A stretch of DNA of 64,000 nucleotides from Vulcanimicrobiota bacterium (lineage in GTDB: Bacteria; Vulcanimicrobiota; Vulcanimicrobiia; Vulcanimicrobiales; Vulcanimicrobiaceae). Every line of letters begins with the position of its first letter. Positions within the stretch are counted from its first letter, which is position 1. Position numbers and translations under genes: made by a program. The notes under the pieces are model-generated. The model saw only the letters and a list, made by a program, of their open reading frames with translations, did not search any database and was not told the DNA's origin. Shown here piece by piece: positions 36,775 to 44,274 of this stretch. The stretch is taken from the NCBI GenBank assembly GCA_003168375.1, contig PMSI01000002.1:62001-126000 (forward strand), read 5' to 3'.

Positions 36775-37260
36775 TCATTTGACGCGCACCTCGTAGCTAT
36801 AGGCGACGGACTGATGCGGCGCGATCGCGCCGTCGGTTACGAAACGGACCGTCGTGTAGAGTGACGGATCGGCCTTCCTGACCACCGTCGTGCCGTCGGG
36901 CAACCGCACCTTGACCGTCGGCGAAGCGGACCACGTCTTGCCGCCGTCGAGCGAGAACTCGGCGTGCGCGCGAGGAGCCTTGGCCGACCCGTCCACGTAG
37001 GCGGTTCCGGCCGGGATCTTGCCGACGGGGACCATCCGCAGCGCGGGCGAGTCGCCTGCGTTCGACGCGACGATGTCGTACTGGATCTCATCGCCGGTCT
37101 TCGGCTGGACCTTGTCGACGGCGGTCAGCGTCGTCTTGCCGTCTGCGGCAGTGGTGACGAGCGAGCCGGTTAACTTGAGCGTGACGTTCGGCTTGGCCGA
37201 CGCGATCCCGGGGAGGACCAGCGCGAAAACGACCAGCGCTACGGCCGCGATGCTACGCAT
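36775..37260 (-). CDS. small secreted DUF11-like protein, first gene of surface operon
   Basis: 161 residues with a signal peptide ending GIASA. The mature part is a single beta-sandwich-like unit: VTLKLTGSLVTTAADGK, then KTGDEIQYDIVASNAGDSPA (a DUF11-type strand pair), FSLDGGKTWSASP and a closing SVAYSYEVRVK. GAGGAG lies nine bases before ATG 37260. It is the promoter-proximal gene of a five-gene minus-strand operon ending at 26352. The 205 bases upstream (37261-37465) have TACTAT and TTATCT sequences that could be -10 boxes, but no matching -35 is convincing. Confidence 0.75.
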   Translation of the reverse strand: MRSIAAVALVVFALVLPGIASAKPNVTLKLTGSLVTTAADGKTTLTAVDKVQPKTGDEIQYDIVASNAGDSPALRMVPVGKIPAGTAYVDGSAKAPRAHAEFSLDGGKTWSASPTVKVRLPDGTTVVRKADPSLYTTVRFVTDGAIAPHQSVAYSYEVRVK

Positions 37261-37465
37261 CTTCCATGACTCCTCAAAGCGTGCGGAAAACCGCCCGACC
37301 ATCCGTGGCGGCCTCTGGGATAGTAGTCGACAAAGCGACCGGGCGGATGACCGTTTGCGACCGGAACGACAAGAAGATAACCACCGGTTGACGCGGGGTT
37401 TACACTCGAGCCCGTTTCCGCGCGTCCCCAACGCGAACGTGAAGATCGCTTTACACGAAAGCGCC

Positions 37466-38137
37466 TTACCGGAAGCGCAGCAGGCCGGCGACCGCCGCGA
37501 GTGCGACGATCGCCAGCCCGAACCGGACCGCGAGCGTTCGCCTCACGCGCAGCATCACCGAGCGATCGGAGACGCGCGCCCAGACGCGCCAGTAGCGCCG
37601 TACCTCGACCGCCATCCGCCATGCCGCGAGCGCGAGCCGCATCCCGAACCCCGCGGCGACGACGCCGAGGGCGGCGAAGATCCAGGCCTGCAGGATCGCA
37701 CCGACGATCGCCGCGGGGAATCCGAGGCCGGCGAGAACGAGCGAGCCGAACGCCCACCACGCCGCGCGGAGCACCGCCGCGGTCATCGCATCCTCGGGCG
37801 GCCGGGTGCGCACGCTCTCGCGCCACACCTCGTCGACCCAAGCCAGCGGATCCGCCGCGCCGACTTCGACCGGCGGCTGGGGCTCGTCGAGGACGGCCTC
37901 GCCGGCGGCGGTCCCCTCGCGGGACGCGCGCGGCACGCGCGGGTAGCCGCTGCGGCGCAGCACCGAGTACGCCTCGACGAGCAGGCGTGTCGTCTCGTTC
38001 GCACGCTCCTGCTCGCCGGGGGGCGCGCGATCCGGATGATGGGCACGAACGAGATCGCGGAACCGCACCCGTACGTCGCCCGGAGCCGCGCTCGTACCGT
38101 CGAGTCCCAGCGCCGCGTACGCCTGCCGAATCGTCAC
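37466..38137 (-). CDS. DnaJ-domain membrane protein
   Basis: 223 residues. The N-terminal 65 residues are a J domain with helix I IRQAYAALGLDG, VRFRDLVRAHHPDRAPPGE containing the HPD motif needed to stimulate DnaK ATPase, and helix III RLLVEAYSVLRR. A Pro/Glu-rich linker follows, then two or three hydrophobic segments (about 133-180) and a basic tail with a last hydrophobic stretch. It is therefore a membrane-tethered J protein, not full DnaJ, since Gly/Phe, zinc-finger and substrate-binding parts are absent. GTG 38137 overlaps the stop of the upstream MFS-like gene. Its client is unknown. Confidence 0.82.
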   Translation of the reverse strand: MTIRQAYAALGLDGTSAAPGDVRVRFRDLVRAHHPDRAPPGEQERANETTRLLVEAYSVLRRSGYPRVPRASREGTAAGEAVLDEPQPPVEVGAADPLAWVDEVWRESVRTRPPEDAMTAAVLRAAWWAFGSLVLAGLGFPAAIVGAILQAWIFAALGVVAAGFGMRLALAAWRMAVEVRRYWRVWARVSDRSVMLRVRRTLAVRFGLAIVALAAVAGLLRFR

Positions 38138-38724
38138 CGGCGTCCGTTCCCGAACTCGCGCGCCGAACGCCCGAACGGAAGCCCGAGCGCCGCAAACTGG
38201 AAGGCGAGTCCGGTCAGCAGCGGTGCGACCGATGCGGCCGCGGGGCGCACCGCCGCCGCAAGTCCGGCCGCTCGCGCGCGTTCGTGCGGCGGGACGAGCG
38301 CGAAGGTAAACGCCTGCCGTGTCGGGACATCCATCTGCGAGAGGGCGAACCGCGCCAGCAGGACGGCCGCCGCGAGCGGTAACGTCGGCATGAGCGGGAT
38401 CAGGCACAGCGGCACGTTGGACGGCAGATGCGTGAACACCATCGTGCGCAGCAAGCCGATCCGCGCAGCGACGCGGTCGGCGAGGAGGTACGACGCTGCC
38501 GCGAGCAGGTTCGCGGCGAGCGTCGTTGCCGCGCCGAACTTTCGCACGAGCGCGCCGCTGCACGCCGACCATACCGCACCGGAGAGCAGCGCGACGGTCA
38601 CGAGAGCGCCGATCTCGGCCGGCGAGCGCCCGCGCGAAGCGAGCGCCTGCGCCAGGACGACGGCGAGCGCACCGTACGCAAGCGACCGGGACGCGCGCGC
38701 GACGAAGATCCGGGTGACCGGCAC
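38134..38724 (-). CDS. MFS transporter, internally shortened
   Basis: 196 residues in one frame, about half the usual 400. The start (GTG 38724) gives TRIFVARASRSLAYGALAVV and a second hydrophobic segment IGALVTVALLSGAVW, typical of helices 1-2. The chain then passes directly into RVAARIGLLRTMVFTHLPSN and SQMDVPTRQAFTFALVPP, motifs that normally lie in the second half of this family. Helices of about 3-7 are therefore missing, with the junction near residues 55-75. It ends with a few unconserved residues and overlaps the DnaJ-domain gene. Transport activity is doubtful; it may be a remnant. Nothing coding is supported between 38725 and 38949. Confidence 0.65.
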   Translation of the reverse strand: MPVTRIFVARASRSLAYGALAVVLAQALASRGRSPAEIGALVTVALLSGAVWSACSGALVRKFGAATTLAANLLAAASYLLADRVAARIGLLRTMVFTHLPSNVPLCLIPLMPTLPLAAAVLLARFALSQMDVPTRQAFTFALVPPHERARAAGLAAAVRPAAASVAPLLTGLAFQFAALGLPFGRSAREFGNGRR

Positions 38725-38949
38725 GCCGTACAGTTGAAACCGTGATCCGAGCAAGCCTGCGGGACGCTCACGCTGACGCCGACCAGCACCGCGGTCGCGT
38801 CGAACACGTTCGAAGAGAAGGGTTCCGACGATGACGACCCGTGCCCGTCGCCGAGCCCGAGCGCTACCCCTAGCGCTTCGCCTCACGGCTGACCGCGCGG
38901 CGGGAGCGTCGAGGAGCTGCGCGGGTGCGCGCGGCAAACCATCGCTCTG

Positions 38950-40520
38950 ATGCCAAAGCGCGCGATGACGCCGCCGGAGACCGCGGGCATCGTCCCGATG
39001 TGGATCTACGACCGCGATACGCTGGTGCTGCTCGCGGCCAACGACGCTGCGCTCGCCGCATCGGGGTACGCCCGGGACGAGCTCCTGGGGCTGACGCTCG
39101 ACCGGCTGGTCCCAGGCGCAGTGAACGAGTCGGCGCCGGCGATGGGGCGGATCCGGCGTCGTGACGGGACGTTCGCCGAAGTCGAACTGTGCGCGTCGGT
39201 CGCGCTCGAGTACGCCGGCCGTCCCGCCCGCCTCGCGCTCTTTCGGGACCTCGTCGATCCGGTCACTGGATTGCCGAGCCGCGACGTCCTGCTGAACCGC
39301 GCGCCCGCCGGCGGCGCCTCGACGACGCTGCTGCTGGTGCGGGTCGTTTGGACGACGCGATCGAGCCAGCGCGGCGAAGCAGCGCGCGGTCGCGCGGAAC
39401 GCGCCGCGGGGGACGCGATCGGTCGACTGCTTCCCGGCGACGCGACGCTGGTGCACTACGCGGAGAACACCTTTGCGATCCGTCTGCGTGGCGGTCGCGC
39501 GCGCGCTGCGCTGGGCTTGGCCAAGCGATTGCTCGCCGCGTTCGAGCGCCCGATGGCCGACGGCGACGAAGAGATCAGCGGCACGCCGAGCATCGGTATC
39601 GCGGCCGGCGGAACCGAACTCGCGGCCAGATCCGCGACGCCGAAGCCGCGCTCGAGCATGCCGTCTCGACCGGTACCGGCGTGCAGCTCTTCGACGCCGA
39701 GATCGCACGCCTGCACGATCGCTACGCGACGATCGAACGCAATCTCCGTCACGCCGTGCTCGACGGGAGCATCAGCCTCGCGTTCCAGCCGATCGTCTCC
39801 CTGCGGTCGACCGACGTCGTCGGCGCCGAAGCGCTCATGCGCTGGGACTGCCCCGGCCTCGGACCCGTCTCGCCGGACGAGTTCATCGCGATCGCGGAGG
39901 AGAGCCGCGCGATCGTGCGGCTCGGCGAGTGGGTGCTGCGCGAGGCATGCGCGCAGAACCGGCGTTGGCAGCGCGCCGGCCTCGCTTCGATTCGCATGAC
40001 GGTCAACGTGTCGGCGCGACAGATCTCGCATCCGGACTTCATACGAGCGGTCAGCGGGATCCTCGAGAGCACCTCGCTCGCGGCCGAGTACTTGGAGATC
40101 GAGCTGACCGGCCCGTCGATGACCAGCCAGGACGAGCTGTCGCGGCGCACCGTCGCCGCGCTGCGCAGGCTCGGCGTGCGCATCGCGATCGACGAGTTCG
40201 GCACCGGCTACAGCTCGCTGCGCGATCTCGGCGCGCTGCCGGTCGACACGCTGAAACTCGCCCGTCCTTTCGTCGGCGAGCTCGGCAGCGACCGCTTCGC
40301 CACCGAGGCCGCCCGCGCCGCGGTGCAGCTGGCGCACCTGCGCGGGATTCGCGTCGTCGCCGTCGGCGTCGAGACCGCCGAGCACCTGGATGCTCTGCGC
40401 GCGATGGAATGTGACGAAGCGCAAGGCTTCTTGCTCGGCGCGCCGGTGAACGCCGAGACGTTTGCGGCACGGCTCGGGCGCGACCGTATGCGCAGCGCGA
40501 TCGCGACGCCCGGCCCGTAA
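38950..40520 (+). pseudogene. PAS-GGDEF-EAL protein broken by a frameshift
   Basis: The first frame (38950 to about 39630) encodes a PAS domain (IVPMWIYDRDTLVLLAANDA) and a degenerate GGDEF domain where the active-site motif reads YAENTF. The homologous continuation RDAEAALEHAVSTGTGVQL lies one frame over and runs to 40520 as an EAL domain. The switch point is near 39625-39635 (GCGGCCAGATCCGC), where one inserted base, for instance G before AGATC, would restore a single chain. The EAL part keeps GAEALMRW and NVSARQI, but has ELTG for ELTE, IDEF for DDF, KLAR for KIDR and VGVE for EGVE, so phosphodiesterase activity is unlikely even if the frame were intact. Confidence 0.75.
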
Positions 40521-40987
40521 GGAATCACGGACGCGAGCCGAGATGGCGTCGTCTGCGGCAACCGAGCGCTGGTGATCGGTAAACCGCAGTCCGATCACCA
40601 GAGTATCAGACGCGCTCGACCAGATGGACGATGCTGGTCACGGAGCCGAGAAACGCCGCCACATCCGGAACGCGATCGCATGGAGGGACGCACGATCGCA
40701 AACGTCCCGGGGCGGCCACGGCGGGTCGAGCCGTCTGGTTTTCACACGTTCAGGTGATGGACGACATCGACGCCACGTTCGGGCGCGACGCGGACGCGAA
40801 CTAGCACGTCGTGCTGCTTCAAGCGATACTCGATCTGAAAGCGCCTACAAGCTCTAGAAGCCGTGCCAGGGCGCCGGCCGGTGTCCTGGCGCACTCTTTG
40901 TTCCGCCGAAGGGACCGGACGGCGAGCCGGGAATCCGAGAGGAAACGCTGGGATGCGGACTCATCGGGGTGGTCTGCGGCGTCGAAG
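40521..40987. other. gene-free stretch with one perfect inverted repeat
   Basis: No coding sequence is supported in these 467 bases: possible frames lack ribosome sites and family resemblance, although the next gene's frame is open from 40811. The one clear structure is the inverted repeat at 40569-40601. The tract may hold the promoter of the PAS-EAL gene, but no convincing promoter was found. Confidence 0.5.
40569..40601. repeat. perfect 11-bp inverted repeat
   Basis: CTGGTGATCGG at 40569-40579 is exactly complementary to CCGATCACCAG at 40591-40601 across an 11-base loop. No T-tract follows, so it is either a factor-independent hairpin of another kind or a binding site for a dimeric regulator. 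Confidence 0.6.
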
Positions 40988-43018
40988 GTGTGGGCGAACA
41001 ACGTGGGTGAGCGGAACCGCAGCGAGACTTTTTCGTTCTCCGAATCGGTGCTGCCGGCGTGGGTCTACGACGTGCAGACGCTCGCGTTTCTGGCCGTCAA
41101 CGACGCCGCGGTGCGGAGGTACGGCTACGCTCGCGAGCGCTTCCTGCGCATGACGGTGTCCGACATTCATCCGCACGAGGATCCGCCGGAGCCCACCGAC
41201 ATCGTTACCGGCGCGATCGACGAGCTTTCGGGGCGCCACGCTGGAGCGCGCCACCGCACCGCCGCCGGCCACGACCTCTTCGTGCGCACCGCCACCTCCG
41301 ATCCGCTGCCCTTCGAGGGGCGCGAGGCGCGGATCACGATCGTCTTCGACGTGACGGAATGGCGCACGGCCTACCGCCGGCTCAGCGCGAGCCTCGCGAT
41401 GCTTCGGCATGCCGAGGCGCTGACGGGCCTCGGAAGCTGGATGCTCGAACCGGGAGCGGGATCGCTCGAGGGTTCGGACGCGATGCTGGAGATGTTCGGG
41501 ACCTCGCCCGGCGAGCGCCGCATCCCGGTCGCGGCGCTGCTCTCGCTCGTGCATCCCGACGACGCTCGCGCGGCCGTCACGATGCGCGACGCGATCGCCG
41601 CGCTGCAACCCTTCGACGCGGAGTACCGCATCGTCTTGAGCGAGGTGGTCCGGTGGTGCCGTTCGCGCGCCCGGATCATCGAGGACGACACGGGGCCTCG
41701 CATGATCGGTACCGTGCTCGACGTGACCGATCGCATCCGCAACGAAGAACGGCTGCAAGAACTGGCCCGCCTCGACCCGGTCGTCGGGATTCCGAACCGG
41801 GCTGCGCTCGCGGTAGCGTTCGCCGATGCGGCGCCCGCGCTCGGGACCGCGGTCTTCGCGATTCGACTTGACTACGCCATCGTCCATCAGATCGAGACGG
41901 GTCTGGCCGATGCGGTCGCCCAAGCCGCGGCAGCCGTGATCCGCGATGCGCTGCCCGCCGCGAGCTCGATGTTCGTCCACTCCACCGACGTCTTCGTCGC
42001 GCTGTGCCCGTCGGTCGGCAGCATATTCTCGGCGCGCGGCTGCGCGGAGCTGGTCGTCGCCGCCTTCATCGCTCCGCTTCCGATCAACGACGGCGTCGTC
42101 GTCAACGCACGCGTCGGTTTCGACGTCGCGACCGATGAGCCCCGGCCGGCGAGCGAGCTGCTCGCGCACGCGTTGACCGCGCTGCACCGCACCGGACGGT
42201 ACGGTTCGATCGTGTGCCCGTTCACGCCGGACATGCAGCAGGAGGCCCGGCGCGCCGACGCGATCGACCGTCATCTGCGCGCCGCGCCCATCTCCGAGTT
42301 CTCGCTCGTCTACCAGCCGGTCATCTCGCTCGAGACCCGGCACGTGATCGGCGTCGAGGCGCTCCTGCGGTGGACCTCGGCGGAGCTCGGCTCCGTCTCC
42401 CCGGCGGAGTTCATCCCCGTCGCCGAGCGCAGCGGTTTCATCGCAACCTTGGGGACCCGCGTGCTGCGCATGGCGACCGAAGACTACGCCGGGTGGCACC
42501 TTGCCGACGGGCAGCGGCCGAAGCTCATGATCAACGTCTCCGCGCACCAGCTGCGCAGCCCGGCGCTCCTCGCGGAGCTCATCGGTGCCGTGGACCGTAC
42601 CGGGATCAGCATGACCGACATCGACCTGGAGCTGACGGAGACGGCGATGATCGAGCAGCTCGGCGCGGGCGTGGAACGCTTGAACGCGCTGCGCGGGCGC
42701 GGCGTGCGAATCTGCCTGGACGATTTCGGCATGGGCTACAGCTCGCTGAACTATCTGGCCGAACTGCCGCTCGACGTCGTCAAGATCGACCGCTCGTTCG
42801 TAAGCGGAATGCGAACGGACCCGATCAAGGGCGCGGTGGTGCACAGCGTCATCGAGCTCGCGCACGAGATCGGCGCGACGGTGATCGGCGAAGGGGTCGA
42901 ACAGCGATCGGAGGCGGAGCGCTTACGGCGCCTGCACTGCGACGCGATCCAAGGCTACTGGGTCGCGCGCCCGATGCCGCCGGAGGCGATCCGCACCCGG
43001 CTCGCCGCGGGCTTCTGA
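40988..43018 (+). CDS. PAS-PAS-(degenerate GGDEF)-EAL c-di-GMP phosphodiesterase
   Basis: About 676 residues. Two PAS domains come first (VLPAWVYDVQTLAFLAVNDA; then FGTSPGERRIPVAALLSLVH), followed by a degenerate GGDEF domain with HSTDVF in place of the motif and a complete EAL domain. The c-di-GMP-hydrolysing residues are present: EALLRW (Glu about 457), the Asn of MINVSAHQ, ELTETAM, CLDDFGMGYSS, KIDRSFV and GEGVEQ. It is thus predicted to degrade c-di-GMP in response to a PAS signal. The start is uncertain: the frame opens at 40811 with GTG, but comparison with the neighbouring PAS-EAL gene favours GTG 40988 or 41003. Confidence 0.85.
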   Translation: MWANNVGERNRSETFSFSESVLPAWVYDVQTLAFLAVNDAAVRRYGYARERFLRMTVSDIHPHEDPPEPTDIVTGAIDELSGRHAGARHRTAAGHDLFVRTATSDPLPFEGREARITIVFDVTEWRTAYRRLSASLAMLRHAEALTGLGSWMLEPGAGSLEGSDAMLEMFGTSPGERRIPVAALLSLVHPDDARAAVTMRDAIAALQPFDAEYRIVLSEVVRWCRSRARIIEDDTGPRMIGTVLDVTDRIRNEERLQELARLDPVVGIPNRAALAVAFADAAPALGTAVFAIRLDYAIVHQIETGLADAVAQAAAAVIRDALPAASSMFVHSTDVFVALCPSVGSIFSARGCAELVVAAFIAPLPINDGVVVNARVGFDVATDEPRPASELLAHALTALHRTGRYGSIVCPFTPDMQQEARRADAIDRHLRAAPISEFSLVYQPVISLETRHVIGVEALLRWTSAELGSVSPAEFIPVAERSGFIATLGTRVLRMATEDYAGWHLADGQRPKLMINVSAHQLRSPALLAELIGAVDRTGISMTDIDLELTETAMIEQLGAGVERLNALRGRGVRICLDDFGMGYSSLNYLAELPLDVVKIDRSFVSGMRTDPIKGAVVHSVIELAHEIGATVIGEGVEQRSEAERLRRLHCDAIQGYWVARPMPPEAIRTRLAAGF

Positions 43019-43054
43019 AGCCGCGGTCACGAGCTAGGCGGAGCGGCGACGTAC

Positions 43055-43471
43055 TTAGATTCGGCCCATCTTGGCGTAGTCGCTCGTCGGGTACGACACG
43101 ATCAGCCAGTCCAGCGTGTCGTTTTTGCGGACGCGCGCGTCCTCGGTGTCGATCTTGCGGTACAGCTCGGCCAGGCTGTACAGGTACTTCGGGATCCAGG
43201 GGTCGTTCGGAAACTTCTGCGACCAGTCGCGCAGCGCGTCTTCGACGAGCACCGTCTTGCCGTAGACCTCGTTCGCCTCTTGCGGACGTGCGTCGATACG
43301 CAACGCGAGATCGTGCAGCGAGTTGCGCACCCCGAGGATGCTCATTTGCATCTGGCCGAAATAGCGGTCAGCCGGCGCGAGCTCGCTGGTGGGACGAGCG
43401 AATGCCGGGGCGGGCAGAACCGCCGGGATGGTGCTCGCGACGAGTGCGAGCGTTAGCATGAAGCCTTTCAC
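43055..43471 (-). CDS. secreted protein, helical (138 aa)
   Basis: Exported protein with signal peptide MKGFMLTLALVASTIPAV and processing near AFA. The mature part is alpha-helical, with DRYFGQMQMSILGVRNSLHD and WIPKYLYSLAELYRKIDTED, possibly a TPR-like hairpin. The function is unknown. GTG 43471 is supported because it aligns exactly with the GTG start of the CAP-domain gene 640 bases away when their promoter regions are compared; both begin GTGAAA. The predicted -10 box GATAAT ends seven bases before it, implying a leaderless or very short-leader mRNA. Confidence 0.7.
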   Translation of the reverse strand: MKGFMLTLALVASTIPAVLPAPAFARPTSELAPADRYFGQMQMSILGVRNSLHDLALRIDARPQEANEVYGKTVLVEDALRDWSQKFPNDPWIPKYLYSLAELYRKIDTEDARVRKNDTLDWLIVSYPTSDYAKMGRI

Positions 43472-43477
43472 ACGACG

Positions 43478-43545
43478 ATTATCGCACTCGTCCGTAACCC
43501 ACGGCGGTCCGGTGCGCACCGCTTTGCGCGTTACTGCGGTGTTAC
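43478..43545 (-). promoter_or_regulatory. SARP-type promoter of gene 43055-43471
   Basis: Read on the minus strand: -10 box GATAAT at 43483-43478, GTTACGG at 43498-43492 (eight bases upstream of the -10), and two tandem GTAAC units at 43545-43541 and 43534-43530 spaced 11 bases apart. The start codon is 27 bases from the first base of GTTAC. The layout and about three quarters of the bases are shared with the promoter at 44115-44182. Confidence 0.6.
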
Positions 43546-43562
43546 CGTGCGACCCGACCCGA

Positions 43563-44108
43563 TCAGTTGCCCGAGAAGACCTGGACGTAGAACGTCTCGC
43601 CGTGGCCCACCGTGACGACCGCAACACCGAGGCGACGCTCGTTCGGGTCGATCATGTTGGCGTAGTGGCCGGGGCTGTTGACGAACGCTGCGTTCGCGTG
43701 GGGCTCGTCACGGTCGAAGGCGATGTTCTCGGCGACGTACGTCGTCGCCCAATGCGCCGCACGCATGCGGTCTGCAAACGTGACGCCCGCCGGATCTGTG
43801 TGCCCGAAGTATCCGTGCGCCGCCATGTCGACTGCCTTCGCGTAGGCGATCCGATCGAGCGCCGCATCGCGCGTCAACGCCGGCAGACCGCGCTTCGCGC
43901 GTTCGCTGTTGAGATCGGCGGCGAGCGTACGTGCATCGGCGTCGATGGTGACCGGCGACCCAGGATTCACCAGAGCGATCGCAATCGTCTGCTCGACCGT
44001 TCGCGAGGAGCTCACCATCGGTGCCGGCGCCGTCGCGAAGGACACAACCGGAAGAGCCGCAGAGACGGAGCCTGCGACGAGTGCGAGCATCAGCGTTAAG
44101 CGTTTCAC
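43563..44108 (-). CDS. CAP/SCP-domain secreted protein (YkwD-like)
   Basis: 181 residues with a signal peptide (MKRLTLMLALVAGSVSAAL) and a CAP domain from about residue 60. Family features are clear: LNSERAKRGLPALTRDAAL, AKAVDMAAHGYFGHTDPAG with the first cavity histidine, VAENIAF with the glutamate, and SPGHYANMIDPNERRLGVA with the second histidine. Bacterial CAP proteins are extracellular, of mostly unknown role, some linked to cell-surface or spore functions. The gene shares its promoter region and signal-peptide style with the unrelated secreted protein downstream, and is divergent from the SARP-like regulator gene. Confidence 0.88.
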   Translation of the reverse strand: MKRLTLMLALVAGSVSAALPVVSFATAPAPMVSSSRTVEQTIAIALVNPGSPVTIDADARTLAADLNSERAKRGLPALTRDAALDRIAYAKAVDMAAHGYFGHTDPAGVTFADRMRAAHWATTYVAENIAFDRDEPHANAAFVNSPGHYANMIDPNERRLGVAVVTVGHGETFYVQVFSGN

Positions 44109-44114
44109 TCAACG

Positions 44115-44182
44115 ATTTTCGCAATCGCCCGTAACCCTTTGCGGTCCGTTGCACGCCGATCCGCGCGTTACCGCCGCGTTAC
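44115..44182 (-). promoter_or_regulatory. SARP-type promoter of the CAP-domain gene
   Basis: Minus strand: -10-like GAAAAT at 44120-44115, GTTACGG at 44135-44129, and tandem GGTAACGCG units at 44183-44178 and 44172-44167 with an 11-base period. GTG 44108 lies 27 bases after the first G of GTTAC. On the plus strand the tandem units read GCGTTACCG twice and point toward the regulator gene at 44275, so autoregulation is possible. Confidence 0.6.
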
Positions 44183-44274
44183 CGCGCGACCAGAAGGTCG
44201 TTGCTGCAATCGCTCGCCCGCTTCTGGGCCAAATGACATGTTTACCGCGGCGTCGTCTGCGGCAAACGTCAAGC

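Noticed and set aside
40545-44265. Identical 17-base sequence GGCGTCGTCTGCGGCAA at 40545-40561 and 44249-44265
   Set aside because: Found only twice, and chance identity of this length is not improbable in a GC-rich 64 kb; the flanks do not match.
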